Assembly (NCBI GenBank): GCA_021414045.1
Contig: JAIOPF010000067.1
Coordinates: 1-6,850 of the forward strand
Source: Deltaproteobacteria bacterium
GTDB lineage: Bacteria > UBA10199 > DSSB01
Reading direction: 5' to 3'
DNA: 6,850 nucleotides
Position 1 is the stretch's first letter. Every line of letters starts with the position of its first letter. The notes beneath the pieces were generated by a model. That model was not told where the DNA came from. It saw nothing but the letters and a program-made list of their open reading frames with translations, and did no database searches. Positions 4,193 through 6,850 of this stretch are shown here, in pieces. A program made the translations under genes and the position numbers.

Positions 4193-5905
4193 TCACCGCC
4201 TGCACCGCCGCTGAATGAATAACCATCCAAGCAGGACCACACCCAGCGGTGCCATGAATCCTCCCGCCGACCCTCCATTTCCGAGCGAGCACCCCGACCA
4301 CCCATGACAGTCGCCCGGCGCGTTTCCGGAATTGTTGTTGAAGCCTGAACCTTCGAGGCAGCGACCCGTAAACGGCGGAATCGGTGTGGAGGTAGGGGTG
4401 GGGTTGCATTGGCAAGTCGCATCATTGCATCCGCCCGCGCCGCAATTATTGGCCGACGTGCCGTCACATTCTTCGGTGGGATCGATGATGTTATTCCCGC
4501 AAAAGGGGCAGTACTGCTCAGGGATACAATCGGCGTCGCAAAGAGTGGGGTCGTTGTCGCAGGCCGGATCGTTGGCGTTAAAAGGAACGCAGAAGGCCGG
4601 GCAGCACAAATCGGATACACCGCCGCTGCAGGCGGTGATAACCACCTGCGGTTCGCAAGTGCCAGTTTGTTCGTTGCACGCCGATTGGGTGCAGGCATCA
4701 CCATCCTCGCAAACGGCATCGCCGGTTCCGGTGAAAGGAGGTCCAGGAAAAGTAATCGCCGGAGGAGGGGCGCTGCAAACAGTAGGTGTCGCCGGGGGAA
4801 CTGGTAAAGGCGCGGTGATAGTGTCCCGCGTCGTTAACACGGTTCCACCAAACGACAAGGCCCTCCCCTCCCAAGTGATCGTGTCACCTATCGTGATGCC
4901 GGAATCATCAATAGCCGTACCGACGAAAGTCGAGTTCGCGGCGAGCGTCGTCGCTCCGGCAGGAGTCCACCAGACATTACAAGCCGAAGCCCCATTGGTT
5001 AAGGTAACGCTGGATCCGGTCACTGAGGTCAGGGCGCCATTCACCCTGAAGACATAGGTACCGGCACCATTAAGCGTTATTCCCGCCGTTCCGATGGAGG
5101 CCGCGCCAGTAATGCAATAAACCCCAGGCGTGTAGGCGCCGATCGGCCCGTGGGTCGTGTCGGTGGCCAGGTCAACGGCACCCGGTGCGAAATTAAAAGT
5201 GCAAGCCTGACCAGCGATGGCGGCCAAGGCGACGCCTTGGTCTGTTCCCGCCCCGCTGTAAGTAGCATCCGCGACATGGGTGCTGCCGCTCACGGTGGGC
5301 GCAGGCCCGGACAGAGTCGTGTATCCAAGATCGCCGTTGATGGTGCTTCCCGCGGCATTGTTGGTATAGGTGCTAGCAAGGATACCAAAGGTATCCGCCC
5401 TACCAAGGTCGGGTCCAAGGCAAAGGGAGGGCGATATCGCACCACCCCTTGGACAGGACTCGTCAAAACCGGGAACCAAACAATCTATCGCACAATTTTG
5501 ACAATCTTCGCCTAAACCGATCTCACAGGCCCCGTTCCCACAAGTTGGTTGAGTAACGGGCCTCGGAGGTTCACAAAGAATACATTGCGGATCAGTGGAG
5601 GTGAGATCGATCGAGTAATCGCATCCCGTGGGATTATCGGGACCACCTTGAATACATTGGGCGGTGCGACAAAGGTTCTCTTCGAGACCTCCCGAAAAGG
5701 CATCACAGAAAGTCGGGTCAGGATCGCACTGGTTAGTTCCGGTATTGCAAGTCCAGCAAGTACCACAAGGAGCGCAATCCGCATCGGCAGCGCATGCCGT
5801 GACCGCCGTGCATTGCTGAGCCGAAACATCCTGAGGCTGAAAGGTCATCAGGCCTGCCGCAGCCAAAAAGGAAAAAAGCAATAATTGAATTTTGATTTTA
5901 AACAT
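4193..5905 (-). CDS. Cysteine-rich surface protein with ice-binding-like (DUF3494) domain and C-terminal sorting tail
   Basis: A 570-residue protein with AAGGAG (5912-5917) 6 nt before the ATG. Residues 1-29 are a Sec signal peptide (basic MFKIKIQ, hydrophobic core, cleavage near VSA-Q). Residues 32-163 are Cys-rich and include CGNGACEIGLGEDCQNCAID (122-141), a repeat seen in deltaproteobacterial surface proteins. Residues about 168-364 are a DUF3494/ice-binding domain: LGRADTFGILASTYTN, INGDLGY, a YTPGVYC stretch, AGTYVFRVNGAL, CNVWWTPAGATTLAANSTFV then GTAI, and WEGRALS. This family folds as a beta-solenoid with a long helix; some members bind ice, others act in adhesion or are unstudied. 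Residues 377-500 are Cys-rich again, with CGNNIIDPTEECDG (469-482), DUF4215-like. After a Thr/Pro linker, the end has SGCSLGNGGS, a hydrophobic helix (551-564) and RRCRR, a MYXO-CTERM-like anchor. Ice binding itself is not proven. Confidence 0.88.
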   Translation of the reverse strand: MFKIKIQLLLFSFLAAAGLMTFQPQDVSAQQCTAVTACAADADCAPCGTCWTCNTGTNQCDPDPTFCDAFSGGLEENLCRTAQCIQGGPDNPTGCDYSIDLTSTDPQCILCEPPRPVTQPTCGNGACEIGLGEDCQNCAIDCLVPGFDESCPRGGAISPSLCLGPDLGRADTFGILASTYTNNAAGSTINGDLGYTTLSGPAPTVSGSTHVADATYSGAGTDQGVALAAIAGQACTFNFAPGAVDLATDTTHGPIGAYTPGVYCITGAASIGTAGITLNGAGTYVFRVNGALTSVTGSSVTLTNGASACNVWWTPAGATTLAANSTFVGTAIDDSGITIGDTITWEGRALSFGGTVLTTRDTITAPLPVPPATPTVCSAPPPAITFPGPPFTGTGDAVCEDGDACTQSACNEQTGTCEPQVVITACSGGVSDLCCPAFCVPFNANDPACDNDPTLCDADCIPEQYCPFCGNNIIDPTEECDGTSANNCGAGGCNDATCQCNPTPTSTPIPPFTGRCLEGSGFNNNSGNAPGDCHGWSGCSLGNGGSAGGFMAPLGVVLLGWLFIQRRCRR

Positions 5906-5949
5906 TTTTTACTCCTTATTTTCGAATTTTGGAGTGATGCAATAATCCG

Positions 5950-5970
5950 GATGAATATGAAATATTCGTC
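5950..5970. repeat. Dyad upstream of the DUF3494 surface-protein gene
   Basis: GATGAATAT (5950-5958) and ATATTCGTC (5962-5970) pair over 9 positions with one T-G wobble across a GAA loop; the inner GAATAT-GAA-ATATTC is perfect. It lies 45-65 nt before the start codon of the surface-protein gene, where an operator or a leader hairpin could act. No transcription factor can be named. Confidence 0.4.
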
Positions 5971-6137
5971 ATTTCATTTTTCTTATTATTTTGGAATAGG
6001 GAGATTTCGGTGAAGAAATTCATCTTGCGCCACTTTCGATTTCCAATTGTAACACCGCGATTCAGCGCATTTGGATTTTATTTTTAGATTTCCTCTTTTT
6101 ATTTTTTTAAACACGTTTTTTTTTCGCACATGAGGAA

Positions 6138-6190
6138 TTTTACAAATACTTCACGAAGAGCCCGAAGGGCGACGGCCGCTTTTTGTAAAA
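6138..6190. repeat. Compound inverted repeat, possible REP-like or structured RNA element
   Basis: TTTTACAAA (6138-6146) and TTTGTAAAA (6182-6190) form a perfect 9-bp outer stem. Inside, GCCC-GAA-GGGC (6160-6170) makes a second hairpin, with a small CTTC-AC-GAAG dyad (6149-6158) before it and a GGCC core (6174-6177) after it. The G+C-rich inside contrasts with the AT-rich surroundings. Nested stems of this kind beside a REP-associated transposase fit a REP/BIME-like element, but no second copy is visible in the window. Confidence 0.4.
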
Positions 6191-6446
6191 ATATTTCAAA
6201 CTAGCCCTTCTCATAAGGGTGGGGCCATTCGCATCTCGGCAAACTCTCTATCCTCGCAATCCGCAAGCCCCCCCCCAGGGGGCCATGCTATCAGTGGTTC
6301 GCGGGGCGATCATTCCTCTGGGATTTTTTAACTGAATTGCGCGCGACTGTTCAGATTTATCGCCAAACTGTCTTCTTTATTTAATTACGGCCCGGATTCT
6401 GCTGCTTGCACAACACGCACCAAAGACAGCCATCAAAAAAAGAACG

Positions 6447-6474
6447 AAGATAACGAAGACAAGATAACGAATAC
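6447..6474. repeat. Two 14-bp tandem direct repeats
   Basis: AAGATAACGAAGAC (6447-6460) is followed directly by AAGATAACGAATAC (6461-6474), 13 of 14 bases identical. A further partial AACGAAGA unit sits just before at 6443-6450. They lie about 120 bp upstream of the transposase start. They could be a protein-binding repeat or simple slippage; no function can be assigned. Confidence 0.6.
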
Positions 6475-6574
6475 GGAGGTTTCATTTTCGAACCACAAGT
6501 TTTATTTTCGGTCTATCCAAAACATCCTTTTCTTAATTTAGATCAACATTCCGGCCGAAACCGCTTGGCCTTAC

Positions 6575-6592
6575 CTTTGCTGTGTAACAAAG
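6575..6592 (+). promoter_or_regulatory. Small dyad abutting the transposase start codon
   Basis: CTTTG (6575-6579) and CAAAG (6588-6592) form a 5-bp stem with an 8-nt loop that ends one base before the ATG at 6594. No Shine-Dalgarno sequence is present there. The dyad could limit translation, but it is short and may be chance. Confidence 0.25.
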
Positions 6593-6593
6593 C

Positions 6594-6850
6594 ATGCCCA
6601 CTCTTCCTCGTTACGCCGTGCTCGGCGATAATTCGGTCTTCCACATCACCTGGCAGTGCCACAATAAATCCTGGCTCATGAAATCCGATGCCGCAAAACG
6701 CCTGTATTACAACCTCCTACTCAAGTACAAAGACCGTTATGGCGTGCAGTTCTACTCTTATTGTTTCATGTCCAATCACCCCCACCTAACGGGGCGCTGC
6801 GGAGACAAAAAGCTATTGTCGGACTTATTTCGAGTCGTGAACTCCCTATT
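6594..6850 (+). CDS. REP-associated tyrosine transposase (RAYT, IS200-like Y1/HUH), N-terminal part
   Basis: 85 residues and two bases of the next codon, open at the right edge. Key features are VFHITWQCHNKSWLM (15-29), a helix with LLLKYKDRYGVQFYSYCFMS (41-60), and NHPHLTGR, in which H62 and H64 form the HUH metal-binding pair of Y1 single-strand transposases (PF01797). The closing LLSDLFRVVNSL also matches the family. The catalytic Tyr would be further downstream, outside the window. RAYTs are single-copy domesticated relatives of IS200/IS605 transposases that cut single-stranded DNA at REP hairpins. ATG 6594 is the first start after an in-frame TAA (6585-6587). It lacks a Shine-Dalgarno sequence. 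Whether the gene is intact cannot be seen. Confidence 0.88.
   Translation, partial: MPTLPRYAVLGDNSVFHITWQCHNKSWLMKSDAAKRLYYNLLLKYKDRYGVQFYSYCFMSNHPHLTGRCGDKKLLSDLFRVVNSL

Larger units (their letters stand above)
5906..6593. other. AT-rich gene-free region with multiple dyads
   Basis: A 688-bp stretch between the divergently oriented surface-protein and transposase genes. I see no frame with coding character. It is visibly richer in A and T than the genes, with T-runs such as the T9 at 6116-6124. It holds inverted repeats at 5950-5970, 6138-6190, 6205-6219 (CCCTT-CTCAT-AAGGG) and 6332-6354 (CTGAA...TTCAG), a C9-A-G5 tract at 6268-6282, and a direct repeat at 6447-6474. It must contain promoters for both flanking genes. 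It may also contain remnants of mobile or REP-type elements. Confidence 0.55.

Noticed and set aside
4156..4719. 187-codon minus-strand frame overlapping the 3' part of the DUF3494 gene
   Set aside because: It lies in another frame of the same strand, is Ala/Arg/Thr-rich without domains, and the in-frame Cys-rich protein with its sorting tail explains the region.
4332..5057. 241-codon plus-strand open frame opposite the DUF3494 gene
   Set aside because: It is antisense to a protein with a clear signal peptide, domain and anchor, lacks a good start site and has no recognisable features; it is a shadow of the Cys/Gly/Thr-rich codons.
6268..6282. C9-A-G5 tract as a terminator or REP hairpin
   Set aside because: A stem of five G-C pairs is possible, but there is no T-run and no gene ending nearby; the long C-run may also be prone to sequencing error.
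5906..6593. CRISPR array or attachment site in the repeat-bearing AT-rich region
   Set aside because: No regularly spaced repeats of 23 bp or more, no tRNA gene and no integrase are present; the repeats are short and unrelated to each other.

Overview
The window looks like a chromosomal piece from a Gram-negative bacterium of the broad 'deltaproteobacterial' kind (Myxococcota, Bdellovibrionota or related uncultured lineages). This is an inference from three things. There are several Sec-exported proteins and lipoproteins with LAGC/LASC-type lipoboxes. There is a cysteine-rich secreted protein with CGNG..E-type repeats and a Cys plus hydrophobic plus Arg-rich C-terminal sorting tail. There is also a REP-associated (IS200-like) transposase of a type common in those groups. 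No rRNA, tRNA, CRISPR array or intact insertion sequence is visible.

Layout. (1) Positions 1-1043, minus strand: an exported Met-rich DUF4412-like protein (204-1043) is followed 11 nt later by the N-terminus of a CPA2-type cation:proton antiporter (1-192, running off the left edge, TTG start). These form a probable two-gene operon. (2) A 351-bp divergent intergenic region leads to a plus-strand lipoprotein with an Ala/Pro-rich linker and an unrecognised C-terminal domain (1395-2384), closed by a strong 15-bp-stem terminator. (3) A small plus-strand lipoprotein (2542-2994) meets, tail to tail with only 3 bp between, a minus-strand gene group. (4) The minus-strand group, in transcription order, is: a large cysteine-rich ice-binding-like (DUF3494) surface protein (4193-5905), a DUF883/YqjD-like membrane-anchored protein (3703-4023), a Thivi_2564-type two-helix membrane protein (3505-3693), and a small lipoprotein with an 11-residue tandem repeat (2998-3273). 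A diverged 49-bp partial copy of that lipoprotein gene sits at the 3' end of the two-helix protein gene. (5) A 688-bp AT-rich, gene-free stretch (5906-6593) holds several inverted and direct repeats. (6) The 5' part of a RAYT/HUH transposase (6594-6850) runs off the right edge.

Together the genes are nearly all envelope-directed: two lipoproteins on the plus strand, one on the minus strand, one periplasmic protein, three membrane proteins and one surface-anchored protein. The DUF883 / two-helix protein / small lipoprotein set resembles small stress-associated envelope genes. The DUF3494 protein suggests ice binding, adhesion or matrix function. The most distinctive items are the DUF3494 domain set inside a cysteine-rich, C-terminally anchored protein, the gene-fragment duplication beside the small lipoprotein, and the structured AT-rich region in front of the transposase.
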